Origin: Asterias amurensis
Lineage: Eukaryota; Echinodermata; Asteroidea; Forcipulatida; Asteriidae
Direction: 5' to 3'
Assembly: GCF_032118995.1 (NCBI RefSeq)
Contig: NC_092650.1
Span: forward strand, 23,570,001 to 23,634,000
DNA length: 64,000 bases
In this document: positions 32,301 to 47,300 of the stretch, in pieces
How the letters are laid out: the number at the start of each line of letters is the position of its first letter
Position numbering within the stretch: position 1 is the first letter of the stretch
The notes under the pieces: model-generated
Databases searched by the model: none
What the model was told of the DNA's origin: nothing
The model's input: the letters and a program-made list of their open reading frames with translations, nothing else
Position numbers and translations under genes: made by a program

Positions 32301-35300
32301 AACCTGAAAGAGTCAAAATGTTAAACTTGTTGGCATTATTTTCAACATGCCTCAAATGTCTTGAATATGAGTATTTTCATAGAATCATAACTCACAAGGA
32401 CTTTTTGGTAATAAGAGTACCATTATCTTTTTTTTATAGGAATATCAACCAATCTTAACAAACTTCAAGTAAACACTTAAAGGCAGTGGACACTATTGGT
32501 TATTACTATACTCAATATAAATATTGACATAAAAACTTACTTGGTAATGAGTAATGGGGAGCTGTTGACAGTATAAAACATTGTGCGAAACGGCTCCCTC
32601 TGAAGTAACGTAGTTTTTGAGAAAGAGGTAATTTTCCACGAATTTGATTTTGAGACCTCAGATTTAGAAATTGAGGTCTCGAAATCAAGCATCTGAAACC
32701 ACACAACTTGGTGTGAAAAGGGTGGTTTTTTTTTTCATTATTATCTCACAACTTTGATGATCGATTGAGCTCAAATTTTCACAGGTTTGTTATTTTATGC
32801 ATATGTTGAGATACAGCAAGTGAGAAGACTGGTCTTTGACAATTACCAATAGTGTCCAGTGTCTTTAATATAAGAAAAATCAACTAAAAAATAATCAATT
32901 CAAGCAAATGCTTCAACCCTAATTAAATCTTACCAATGGCCCATTCACAGTGATCAATTCCACTTTCCGGATCAGAGGCGGACCAGCTGAAAGAGACAGA
33001 TTTGTCATCTGAACTGAAGTCAATATCTATAAATTGAAGGGAAAAAAATGCATAACATTGTTATTTATCTAAGCCTTTACATTTCTGTATTATGTATGCT
33101 TTAAGTTGCTGCGTCCTGTGTGTTGTGTAATGCACTTAAAAGAACCCAGCTCACGTATCATTAAGAGAAGGGGGCTCGCCTGTGTGTTCCATTTATTAAC
33201 AGTGTTTATCATTGATTATAGCATACTGTCATGACATTTGCTGACAACCAGCTTTTAAAGTAATAGTTGGTAGAAGTTCCGCATTGTAGCCGTTATTGTT
33301 GACTATTTGAGTCTAATAAAGTTGGGTTGAAACTTTACATGGTGGACGTAGTGACTAATTACACATGCAGTAATATAAGAGAGGTTTATTGCAGTAAAAC
33401 CATGTGAATATCTCTTTTGAGTAGCATTGGATCTGAAAAGAAACGGTGGTTAAAGACTCAAAGTTTCGATCAGGAGGCTCTGAGTGTCTTCAGGAGAATG
33501 CTGGACTCTGTTAACCACCACTTCTTTTCCGAACCAACACTACTCACAAAGAGATATTCACCTGGGGTTTACCGCCAAACTCAGCCTAATAAAGTTGCTA
33601 GTGTTCTTACCATCTTCACTTCCTCCATCTCGAACTGAATGAATAATGGGAGTTGTCAGGTCAATTAGAACAGGGTCAGAGGTCACAACAGATATGAGGT
33701 CAGCAGCATTCTTTGCCGTCACCGTGACATAGACAAATGAACCGTGAGACATGGTGAGTTCGGTATTGATGGCGTTTGTTTGGGTTCCAACAGACTTGTA
33801 GTTCTGTAATTGGGTGCCACCGGAACTGGTTCCTGGAAATAAGACAAATTACCGTGTGGATCAGAAGAAGAGCTTTTTATGGGACCCAAGATCTTTATAA
33901 TATTGTACAAATGATAACTTGTGGAAGTGTCGTGGCCGAGCGGTTAAGAGCACCGAATTCAAACTCTGGTGTTTCTGATCAGCAGAGTGTGGGTTCGAAT
34001 CCCCAGCCGTGGAACTTGTGTCCTTAAGCAAGACACTTAACCATTGCTTCGTCCCTCGGATGGGACGCGAAGCCGTTGGTCTCATGTGTTATGTTACGCA
34101 TGTAAAAGAACCCAGTGCACTTATCGAAAAAAGAAAGGGTTCAACCTGGTGTTCCTGGTCTGATCGGCAGCAAATTGCGCCACAGCACCTTGAAAAAGCA
34201 TTACATGGTGCTATCAGAATTTAGGTCTCATAATTCAAACGTAGTCCCACATCTGGCACAGCGCCAGGAGCGTCACTGGGTTTACCGACATGTGCGCTAT
34301 ATAAGAAACCCCAATTATTTATTATTATGACAGTGAATATCATTCTGCAAGTCTGCTGCCAGTAAGTGTCTCTCAAAGTATCACTCTAGCCATAAGTACC
34401 CAGAACGATATAAACCAACACAAAAAGTCTCACACAAACACATACTATTTTGCATTCCTGTGGAGACATTTCCTTTGACCCTGTGGCCCAAAACCTTTGT
34501 ACACAAAAGTTTATTGTGGGGCACCACTATCCACATATGGTGTGTTCGTTTAGCTTCCCTAGGTCGACCCCGGTCTGCCTCGGTACAGTTGAATAGCTTT
34601 GGCGGGGCTCATCACCCGGGTCAGCCCCCAGTGCCCTGCTTGACCTCAGGTCACTTGGGGGTGACCTGAGGTGCATGCCATCACCACGAGAGGGCGAGTG
34701 TGATCGTTCTTTTAGCTCTTGTCATGGGCTCACCTGAGTGAGCACTGCGGGGTCGACCCAGGGAAGCTAAACGAACGCACACTATGTCTTTAGAATTCCC
34801 CTATATGAAGACATTTTGTGCTCCTTTTTCTGCTCTGTACTCTGTCTCCATAAGGTACATATATATAAAATCTAAGAAAATACAACTTGTTAACTGCAGT
34901 TAAAGCCATTGGACACTTTCGGAACAGAAAAAAAAAATTAAGTTCACAGGTTTACAAAAAACTTACAGAGTTTACAGAAGGTAATGGTGAAAGATTTCTC
35001 TTGAAATATTATTCCATGAAATGCTTTACTTTTTGAGAAAGCATTAAAACAATATCAATTCTCGATATTGAGAATGACGGATTTATTTTAAACACATGTC
35101 ATGACACGGCAAAACGTGCAGAACAAGGGTGGGTTTTCCCGTTATTTTCTCCCGACTCAAATGACCGATTGAGCCTAAATTTTCACAGGTTTGTTATTTT
35201 ATATATAGAAGTTGTGATACACGAAGTGTGGGCCTTGGACGATACTGCTTACCGAAAGTGTCCAATGGCCTTAAACAGAAAACTATTTGATAACAAATAT

Positions 35301-38300
35301 ATCGAGACTTTCCCCTTTTTCCATAGTCTAGCGGTAAGGAAAAAAGGGGTTCTCAAAGAAGTTTTCGAACTTAATTTACCAATGGCCCAATTGTAGTCAA
35401 TAATAGGACTCTCTGTATCAACGAAATGCCACTTGGCCTGGAGTGAAGACCAACTGTGGATGAACTGCGTATGGACGTCTACTGATCCCTGACCACTACT
35501 CGGCTCTGTGGTTATTTGTGTCACCTAGAATTTACAAATAACCGGAAAGATTTAAGTACAAACAAAATGTTTTAACAGATCTACAATTCAACTTTGTATT
35601 TCTTGTATTACAACCAGATGTGGGGAGGCACGTCTATGGACCACAGTAATTATTTCGTCTTTGTTTCTCCTAGCCCATCTCGAAGTATTTTTGTATTGTC
35701 ATGTATTGTTGAATAGGCTGAATAAAAAATAATAATAATAGTAATAATAATAATAACTGTGGCCTGTCTTGCTTATTTTTCACGAATGCACAAAACTTGC
35801 GGCGAGTATATAATCATATCAATAGAAGACTTTGGAACGCTAGGTTGCAGCAGACCTACCAGTTACATTTCCATTGTTTACATCGGCCCTTTACGAAACC
35901 ACGGCTTTGTCTCCAGATTCGGCTCAGGGTAGCTTGGCCCTTCGATTGGTTTCACAATATTGCGTGTGCTTTGCGTATGCTCATGGCTTCAGACGAGAGA
36001 ACAGAGCCTGAAGCCGAATCCAAAGCTGTGGTTTTGAAAAGGGCTATAGGTCTGAGCACACGCACATTACACAAGACAATGGATTAACCTGGTAAGTCTG
36101 CTGCCATCCAGTGTTCTCTAATGTCACCCATTACTCTCTCATTTTGTCAACATGTCATCACTTTTTTTTAAGTTACTTTTTGTGGATATCAAGTAATCAG
36201 TAGAGGGAACAAGTTTAAAAATGAAAAAGAAAAAACTCTGATTGATTAAAATTAGGACAAACTAGGACAAAAGTTAAAAAATTAGTATTTTAAAATGTGT
36301 CATCATCATTGTATAGCTTCTTTGTATTGATTCTCGTACCTGAATATTGTCAAGTAGAATTCCGTTTGAGCGTCCAACTGATGATACTCTCAACGTTGAG
36401 AGAGCTTCGCTGGCTGTGAAATAAAACCTCTGTTCATGCCATTGTATGGATGCCAGATTCTGATTAGAGTGACTACCAGCTGGGCGACTGTACAACCTGA
36501 AGACACGGTTTAATCCTGGTGCTTCAATGCGACCTTCCTGGTTTAACAGAGGCTCGTGAGATGGGACAACGTGACTAGTGAAGAAGAGAACCCGGTAGTG
36601 GCTTCCAGGGGTCGAGTTAAAAGTTTGTGAGATCGATCCTTGTAGTGATAAGAAAGAGCGTCCGTCACGAGCAATCTTCTTCCCATGGGTGATCACAGTG
36701 ATTTGGGCACCAGAGCCGAGTTCCCATGGCGCTATTTCATCTTGCGGACTTTCAGAGTCTTCTTCAGAGCTTGTTGTGGACTCAACAGCTGATTCTGTTG
36801 TCAAAGCAGGTGATGAGTTGTCATTTAACTCGGCCTCATCTTCTGTTGTGGAATCAGCTACAGGAGAATCCGTCGTAAAGGCAAGTGAAGAGTTGTCAGT
36901 TGACTCGGCCTCTGTCATCTGCGTTGACATTGGTTCCTGAATATCTGCTTAAAGACAGTGGACACTATTGGTAACCACTCAAAATAATTATTAGCATAAA
37001 ACCTCTCTTGGTGATGAGTAATGGGGAGAGGTTGATGGTATAAAACATTGTGAGAAACGGCTCCCTCTGAGGTGCCTTAGTTTTCGAGAAAGAATTAAAT
37101 TTCCACAAATTTGATTTTGAGACCTCAGATTTAGAACTTGAGGTCTCGAAATCAACCATCTAAACGCACACAACTTTGTGTGACAAGGGTGTTTTTTTCT
37201 TTCATTGAAAAGATAATAATATTATCTTGGAAGTTTGAGCATTGAGCTCAAATTTTCACAGGTTAGTTATTTTATGCATATGTTGAGATACACCAACTGT
37301 GAAGGCTAGTCTTTGACAATTACCAATAGTGTACACTGCCATTAACAAGGATTTCACCCAAAAATAGGTCCACAATATAACTTTTAAATAAAAGCCACTA
37401 TGTGTTATACCGACCAAATGTTAAACAGTGAAAACACTTTGTGAAGGTTCTACACCACAGTGGGAACTGACTGGGTAAATTTTAAATTAATTTTGAGTTG
37501 AGCAAAGAAACATTTTACTAGACTGGGACTTGAATCTGTGACCGCCCTTTAATTATGGCGGTCTTACTATCTTTTTTTCATAATCACACCCAAGTTTACG
37601 ATAAGATGTGGCAGCAAAGAAATACCCTTAAGGAGATCTGACTCTTTAAATTTTAAACTTCAATAAATGAACCACCGACTGCCTAGGTAATTTGTTTCAG
37701 AGTGAGAACAACACAAATAGGTTTAATGGATGGAAATTGGCACCGGAGATAAAACATATTAATTTGGGTTTTTACCCACATACACCGATGTGTATTAGCA
37801 CTGTATACTCAGTACTTTCCTGAGCTATGTGGACAAAAAATCATTGGCATATTACACGGGTGGGATTCGAAACCCACCTCTAGAAGCTTTGCTTTACCAA
37901 CTAATATAATAATAATAATAATTTGGGGGGCTAATCGTCCTTACTCGCAGCTAGAGCTGAATTGCGAAGGACGCGGCTAAAACATGTTCGAGAAGCAGGC
38001 ATGCAAGGGCGCATTCAGCTGCCAGCCACATCAACCCATTATGAGCACAGCAAAGATCGAAAGTGTTTGATTTTTTCCTATTAAAATCCTATATTAAAGT
38101 AATAAGTTTCATTCATCGCGTACCTGGTTCGTTTTTTCCTTCAAATGATGGATTTACGATGAGATTATCTCCAGAGTGGATGCAATTCTGTGGTTCTGGA
38201 GGAGTGACGTCAACCACAACCCCATCAGAGAAGACTTGCTCTGATGCTGTACCAGCTGCGTCAATGGCCGACACTATGGAGTAGTACCTAATACCTGTGA

Positions 38301-41300
38301 TGATACAACAACCAAATGAAAAATGAATTATAATTTTAAGTTTGATCGTGATCAATAATGACCCGGTACAATTTATGAAAGTCATTCTGTTTACATTTTA
38401 TGATCATAACCAACATATGTATTATCATTTATATGACCAGAACAGCGGAAACAAGATAAAACAACCAATATAAATAATGAACTGCGAGAAAACAAACCCC
38501 TGTTTGCGAACTTCATCAAAGCAAAATGAAAACTTTGAAGAAAATAAAAGGACACATTTTGCGGAATGTACTACATGAGGATAAGAATGAGTGCAAAGTT
38601 GAAAATAATTACGGATGTTCAATCGCAATAAATAGTAATAACGGAAAATTTACCTCCTGTGAGTGGAACTTCGAGCATCTTCGAAGCCGATAGCCGCATC
38701 CCAACATCGGTACATTGGAGGACACTATGATCAGTAGAATCAGGAGATCGGCCCACACACCACTCATAGTGATCAATGTAGGACTCCAGGTCTGTAAAGC
38801 CGTGCCATGAGGCTGAGATCACTGTGCTAGAGTTCTGGTATTCTAAATCATGCAGATCTATATAAGAGGAGAAGGCAGACTTTGAATGTTTGGTGGAAGT
38901 GTCGTGGCCGAGAGGTAAAGAGCACCGAATTCTAACTCTGGTGTTTCTGATCAGCAGAGTGTGGGTTCGAATCCCCAGCCATGACACTGTGTCCTCAAGC
39001 CACACACTTAACCATTGCTTCAATCTCGGATGGGACGTTAAGCCGTTAGTTAGTGTTTTGTACTCGTGTAAAAGAACCCAGTGCACTTATCGAAAAGAGA
39101 AGGAGTTCGCCCTGGTGTTCCTGGCTGTGGCTGCTTTATGCACCGTAGCACCTTGTAAACACATAGGTGCTAAATAATTTGGTCTCCAAATTCATCACTG
39201 CCATTACATATACGTATATACTCAGCGCCTTTATTACCTTGTTTGGTAGATACGTGCGCTATATAAGACTTTGTTATTATTATTATTATTATTATAGACC
39301 TTGTTCATTGACGTCATCAAGCTGCCATCTTAGAGTGAAAACGATGACGTATCAAATGCGACGCACAGACTTGTACGCGCGGCCGGGATTGGCCAATGAT
39401 CAACCTTCTTTTGACCTCTAAGTGAGGGCGCCCTCCTCAAATGACATCATGGGCATAAGGTTTTAAAGCCATTATACACTTTCGTTGTACAGTATTGTCC
39501 AAGTCCCACACTTTGTGTATCACAACTTATGTATAAAATAACAAACCTGTGAAAATTTAGTCGGGAGAAAATAACGGGAAAACCCACTCTTGTTTCCGCA
39601 CGTTTCGTTGTGTCATGACATGTGTTTAAAATAAATCCGTAATTCTTGCTATCGAGATTCATATTGTTTTAGTGTTTTCTCAAAAAATTAAGCATTTCAT
39701 GGAGTAATATTTCAAGAGAAGTCTTTCACCATTACCTTCTGTAAACCCTGTAAATTATTTGTAAATCTGTGAATTTGTTTTTCTTTTCTGTACCGAAAGT
39801 GTATAATGGCTTTAAAGGGTATCAAATATTGGCTAAAACAATAACATGTTCCATACTAAGCAAATGATTACCCTTTCACAATCAAACATAATATAGGGCT
39901 CAAAATGTCTCAGAGAGCAATGCAACTTGTAATGTATCAGCTCTAATAAACTGTGACACTGGTGAGTGGTTTAAATAAGAAAAGAAGTTATTTTTCAAAT
40001 GAGAAGTACAAACAATTTCAAATGGCAAGTACACAATATAACCCAAAGTTAATTAGTCAAATTGCTTGCAGTCTTCACGTTGCAGCATATTTTGTTTATC
40101 AAATCTTACTTTCTACTTCTCATAAAATTATTATAAACTTCTATTTCTCAGATCACAACGCTAGCTGTGACAAACATTAGACCTCATCAGGTAGAAAAGG
40201 GGTTAATAAACATCAAAACAAATAACACTTCAAAGTGTGTCTACAAGTGCTCCCCAAAAGATGCTAAAATGTCTACCATTCTGACTATTGATTACAAGGG
40301 GAAAAAATCATCGAACCAAACATAACAGTCCGGCTACTACCACAAGACCTACTTCCAAAAAAGCAAGTGACGTAAACACAATAAGAGTTGCTTTTCTGAA
40401 AAAAACTTTGGAGCATTTTGCGTCATACCTATCCCATCAAACACCAGTCCGGCATCCGGTTGTCTTAGATCAACCACAAAGCCATCACTGCTTCTGAGTG
40501 TGCGCAGACCGGCTTTGTTGATTGCCCGAACGTTGCTATAGTAACGGTTCCCGCTCTGTAGACCAAGGCCAGTGAACTGTGTCGTCACGACATCCGCCGT
40601 TAAGATTTTGTCGGCAAAGTGACTGATATCCTCACCTGTAATATTAAAAACAGTTTTATAGCAACAAATTTATTTTTTGACAAAAGAAAATTTTTTGTCT
40701 TCTTTCTTTTTGTAAATCTCATAAGAGGGTGTGGTTATTGGTTGTTGATTCCGGAGTTTAGAAAGTCCAGAAAAATGTCAGGAACATTCTTAGATGTTCC
40801 CCTTTTTGATTGCTTGTTATTATGTTAAAAATAGTGATTTGGGTCACTTTTGGGCAGGCTCCCGTGTTATTTGTATTTTGGTATGTCTCTAATGTTTCAT
40901 AATTTTTTTTTACAATTCAAGAATTTTCGTTGCTGTGTGCTTTTGATGTTTTTAGCCTGAATAAATAAAACAAGATTCTAATCATTTGTTTTAGTTGTTT
41001 TACCTCCTTTGAATGTGCTGAGCGATACCTCGTACTGCGATATCTCGTCGTCTCGAAACACTCCCTCCCAAGAGACGTACAGAGTAACAGGATTGGTGAC
41101 ATAGTCGGTATCCTCCGTAGAACCCTCAGTTGCTAGATCTTTAATCTGAAAATTAAACGTTGAGCTTAATAAAACTTAACCTTTTAAAAGGTTTCAACAC
41201 CTTTTGTAAATCAATTTTGAGGACATGAATCCCTACTCACTGTGAATGAAGATCTACGTAATTTGATTAAAGGCCTGGTCCCACTGCAACGATAACGACG

Positions 41301-44300
41301 CCAAGAGAATGCATTCTATTGGTTGAATGAGCGTGTGCGTATTCTGCGTGGAGCAATTCAACCAATAGAACGCGTTCTCTTTGCGTCATGATCGTTATCG
41401 TTCTAGTTATTGCTGCAGTGGGACCGGGCCTTAACCTGTAGAAGTTTCAGCTTCATTTGATGGTCAAGTTTTTGAGAAAAATGTGAAAATCTCAGAGCCA
41501 TGTTTTCAGGAGAGTCATATGTTGTACTTGCAAAAATAATGTTCATCTCCAGAGACGAAAACTGTTTTTTGTGACATTTACTCATTTCTCAAAAACTGCA
41601 GCACCTCAGCAAGTAATATTTTAAGGAAAACTTTCTACCAGCATTATTTTCAAACCGTGTAAATTTAATTTAAATATCTGGACAGTTTTTTGTGTCATAC
41701 AAAAAGTACCCAAACCCTTAGAAATCAAAGCTTTCTAACGATCTTCCAAGCATCAAGATCCCAAACTCTAGATCATTGAAGACATAAGGTTGATTAATTA
41801 GAAGCAGAAAAACTGCCAGTTAAAATCGTAACTCTTCTTCCAAGCTTACCTTAGTTCCTCTGACTTTTGAGATTTTTGGAGCCTTGATATCTGGTGTAAC
41901 ACCATCTGATCTAAACTTGGCGTACGAGGTGGCACTGTACCAGGCACGGATGTAAAAATGATAACTCAGCCCAGTCATCAGAATTCGGTCTGAATAATAT
42001 CACAACAAAAGGTTAAACTATAAGATCACATTGTGACTTTGAATGTTTTGAAATAAGTTTTGAATGATATATTTAGTAATATGCGCTGGTGTCCATATTG
42101 AAATGTATGGCACGGTGACACATCAGTAGAAGAGAATGTTTATGCGGTCCTCATAGGTGAGTCTTGAGGGAAGTTTTAAACGAACCAAGTGATGAAGAAA
42201 GTTTAACTTTTGGCCGAGATATTGGAATTGAAGGCCTTCGGGCTTCAGTTTTTTTGTAAACTTTTTTAATTCCAGGCATATATCCCAAGCTTTGTTTTTA
42301 TTTTGTATGTGTTTTTATGACGAATAGACAAATGATAATAATAATAACAATAACTTGAACCAGAAGTGTATACCAATCTTTCTTGCACGATGTTACGGTC
42401 CAGAAAAAGTGTTTACTGTTAATAGACTCGCAGTAGAAATGATATGGTTGAAGTCCTTCTCAGAGATAATTATGGCGTGATTCACCAAAAGGAAAATTTA
42501 TCCCAACTTCCCTAAGAAATACCTTTTAGATCTGGTACATTAAAGATTGCCCATTAATGGTTATTTTACATAAAATTCCCAAATATAAAAACTTTTGTTT
42601 CTTCTCTTGGTTCAGTCAAGGCAATTTACAACAATGCCTTGGCTCACACGAATGTTAACGTCTGCAGACTCAGCCCTTAGTATTTAGTGAGGGGAAAAAA
42701 CTTTTTTCACATTAAAACAAACACGGATTACAGTTCAAACATGGTTTTAACCAAAATACTTCGTCTTTTAACTTGGGTAATAACTATTATACCTAGCCAA
42801 ACAAGCGCTCATCTCGATCGCTGATTTACCAATGCCAACCTATACGAATATTACATAGGCCTAGCGTTACAGTAGATTTTGTATTTTGCAGGTTTCCCCC
42901 CTATTTACCTTTATCGAGCACGACGATGGTGTGATTTTCCTGGCCAATGTCGAACCAAACCCTTTCATTGGCTGAATCAAATACTCCTGTTGGCTCAACA
43001 TCTGATGACGAGTCATCCCCAATACTCCATTCATACCTTTATCCAGATTAGAACAAAAAGATTTGGGGTTATTGTAATATTTGGAGTACATCTGTGACAG
43101 AGTTGGAACACTGCAGATTGGCCCAGTGGTTTCTTTACATAAAATAAACACGCCCTCTGTGGGGTTATCACGTTACGTTATTAATATTATTATAATGTCA
43201 CGTTACTGAAGATTAAGTTACACACGTTATGTAATGTTATGTTATGTTCTGCCGTCATGTTACGTTACATTACGTTTTACATTAGACGTTATGTCATGAT
43301 TTGCGCGAGGTTGCGTTTTGCGTTCTATTATTTTACCTAACTTCACGTTGCATTTAAAGGATTTGGGTACCTTTCCAAAATGTCCATAGATTTACATTAA
43401 ACTTACAGGGTTTGAAGATAATGATAGTGGAAAGCTTCCCTTCAAAAATTACTTACTGGTGTGCTGTAGTTTTCATGACATTGTTTTACTCATTTCCCAA
43501 AAACGGGTCCAATGGCTTTAACATTATGTTATATGTTACATTATGTTATATGTTACATTACGTTTTACGTAACATCATGTTACATTTTACGTTACATTAT
43601 CAGTTTTAGGTTACATGTTACGTTACGTCTCTTTGATAATCTATACGATTGCCAGTCCATACCGGTTGGGCTTTGAAAGACTGGTGACTTATAGTCCTGA
43701 TAGTGAGACCACACTCTAAATTCTGCAATGTGATACGATATATTTGATAGAATGATATTTCTAATTAGCAAATTGATTTCTTTTTGTGACTCCTTCACTC
43801 GATAATAGCAGAAGCTACTTAGACTTACCAATTGATACTTAGTCCTTTCTGCTGACTGACCCGCCATGCAGCAGCCATCATATACTGAGTGGGAGTGCCA
43901 TCAATATCAATCAAGTTATTGATGTCGTCAAAGTTCAGATCGATAACGTCTATGACCTCGATCTCAGTATTAGGATTGTCTACATGGATAACACAAGTAG
44001 AAAAGATTTTTTTAATAAGGCAAAATTTTTCTAAAATACCTAATTGAACGAAAAACGGCAAGATGTGATCTTTGCTGAGTTTAATTAAAAATTCTTGCAT
44101 TCAAAAAGTAAAATTTAGTTCGCATGAGGTTAAACAGACTTTGGTTGCTTTAAAGCGATCATTTTGAAAATTCCTAATACATCATGACACATGTTACCCA
44201 TGTGTGAGCTCTGTGTTGTATAGCAGCTTTGTTGCAGCGTGGAGCTAAAAATAACAAAGCATCTCTCACACATGGCGTCAACGTAGTGTCACTTTGAAGC

Positions 44301-47300
44301 ATGTTGTCGCCGGACTTGTTTCTAGCTTTTCAAAACCTTAAGGTTGGAGCCTATTTTGTATCGATAGTTACAAAAAAATTCTCAGAAGTGAGTAACAAAA
44401 ACATTGTAAGTTTAAAAAAATACAAATTAAAAAACATTTCACTCAAAATAACACGGATGAAGGATCAGTATTCCCTTCCTTTTTAAAGGCCACAGTTTTT
44501 CTTTTTCTTTCTTTTTTAAATTTTTTTTACATTTTAACGATCTCAGACGAATTTTCGTTTTTGAAAAATAGCCCATCCGGTGGTCTTCAAAATTAAAAGA
44601 AGTAAACCTCCTCCTTCCTTTTTTTAGAAGGCAGGATGCTAAGCATTATGGTTTTTTTTTTCAAATTTCAATTGACATTAAAGGAACGTTACAGACTTGG
44701 TAAGAAACAAAAATCGTGAAGATCACAGATTTACATAAAACTTACACGGTCTAATGATGATGATAGTAGAAAACATCCCTTGAAATATTTCTGTCTGAAA
44801 TTTCATATTTGATGAGAAATATGTAATCTAATTTTGCAATTGGAGTTTATCGCTCAGGGAGCGTTTTATTCATTTTTCTTTTGGCATCGTTGCAATGCAA
44901 AATTTGTAATCGGTTTTTCACTATTCTCTCATGACCCAGATGGCCGATCGATCTCAAACTTCTACAGGTTTGACAGTTTTTGTATATGGTGGATTACAAG
45001 TGCCTACACTGCCAGCAACTTTTTTGCTAGCAAAAACCACTTCTGTAATGTTCTTTTAAGTTTCTCCGAGCAGAGAGAATAAGCAATCTTACCAATGGTT
45101 AAATCACTACATAGTCCTTGAGCTGTAGAACAGGCCCCATGGATGGGTGCACAAGCGCAGTGACCCTCACATGTTGCAGCTTGGCAACGACGTACCAGGA
45201 CCAGGGCCCCCTCATCGGGAGATGTTTCAGAAACTTCAAATGTGGAATGGCGGCGACTGCTTGGTAGGCCAACCTTTATTTATTAAATTATGAAAGAAAA
45301 TACATACACAAAAACCAAATGTTAACACAGACAATTGTGACCTTTGACTATAACTTGGCAATGAATTTCAAATGAAGTAAATAACCAATAAGTATCACAA
45401 AACACAAATAGTGGGATCTTACTTGAAACTGTCACTTCTTAGGAAGTGTCTTATATGTGAACAACTTTGACAATGTCTTATTGACAGTTCTCATATGTAT
45501 CATTAAAACAATGAATTATGCTAATTATTCATTAAACAATTACTATAAGTAAGTAACCATAAAGGACTAGGTAAGTTTTTAAGTTGTTTGAAATACAAGG
45601 GAAGGAACCTTTATTTTTTAAATATTTGTTGCTTTTTTAAGTGGTTAAAACACTTTTTTAGTCTAGTTTTCAACTTACCCCATTTACAGCCCATACCGAT
45701 ACGTAAAGGTAGTGATTGTTGGAATCAGTTATACTGCCCTCTACTGGTATAATTGCCGTTTGTGCAATGCCTTCGTCCAATGACATACCATCACTGCTGT
45801 GGTTCACTCGAACTGGTCCACTCTAAAAGGGACACACAATAACTGGTTTAAACTTGGTGCATTTAACTGCCAGTTAGCAACTGACGTCATGAAGCCAAGG
45901 GTAGAATTAGCTGTTGCAAACAACTTACCAACCAAATGGACCGAGAGTATAAATGCAAAAAATAGTTAATGGCCTGACGTTTCGGCCCTAGCAGAGTCTT
46001 TCTCGAAGGCTAAAAATTTTTAGCCTTTGAGAAAGACTCTGCTAGGGTCGAAACGTCAGGCCATTAACTATTTTTTTGCATCTTGTCTTTGTACCACAAA
46101 ACTCAAATCTCTTCTCAAAACTTATCTTATGTCACAGGTTTTCAAGAACTATTTTTGTTGTGTCTGTTTTTCTTTGTTGTTGTTTTTGTTTTGTTTTGGT
46201 GGGGGTGGTTTTACTGCGCCTTGAACACCCAGCAGGGTGGATATGTGCACATTACAAGTCTTATTATTACTATTATAATAATGTTTGACATGCATTACCA
46301 ACCCGTGGAAATATTCGTGGGTTCCCCCCCTGGAATGGAGATACACAATAAATGGATGGAAAAATTTGTTTCCGAAACTATTGACAAATCTTAGAGTACT
46401 TAATCTTACCGGTGTGAGTTCTGAGCCCCCGTACGTTCGTCCAACAGAGACAAAGTAATGACTGATGCCGGAGTGCAAGTCAGCAAACCCAAGCCAAGCA
46501 AGGGCGAGGGATCCGGTGGAGGTGAACGGGTCCTCTAACCATGTCATCCAACCAGAGTGATAGCGTAGAGGTCGTGGGGTCGTCATTGACGTGGGGTCGG
46601 TGCTCTCTTCGGTACTTTCTTCCGGCTTCAGAATTAAAGTTATAAAACATAAAGTATGACTGGAGTTGTTGTTAAATTAAACTCACTCAAACCATGCTAT
46701 GTCAAGTCATTGTTTCAAACAATACTCGGCATATGAAGTTTAAAAAAATAATCATGCAGTACAGAGACATCACTTAACTTCATAGCAACATATTCAAGGA
46801 GTTGACAATTTGTTTGAGATTATGTTCAGATTGTACTATTGCCCCTTTCGTTTTTAAACATTAGTTGCAAAACATTGTTTTGAAATGATGGAGCGTCACT
46901 TAGTGATTGAAGAGCGCTATATTATAAGAAACCAAGATAATGATTACTATTAGGCCTATAGACCGATCCGACGTGCACCGGGCGTGCAATTGTTTAGCAC
47001 CGTGCGCCATTGCTGGGGTGTACATGTGCCCAGTTTTGTGCACAAAGACATGAGGAAATCATGTTTCTTTTTACTCTTTATGGAAATTAAATGTTTTCCT
47101 CAACGAATAACACAATTTCCTTAACAGGACATCATGATATACCAATGTAGATCACTGACCACAAATATTTGCAACAAAATATAAGCCGAATCATCTCGAA
47201 AAAGGTGCTTGTCTTAGGCGAGTTAGGGGTCAAAGACGCGGAAACCGCATAATAGTCGCTAAAATGCATTACATCGGCAAGGTATTTTGTCAAAATTTCA

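Noticed and set aside
33927-34010. Possible tRNA gene
   Set aside because: A and B boxes are good, but the acceptor ends do not pair well and the sequence continues into a shared SINE body and AT-rich tail, as does the copy at 38895.
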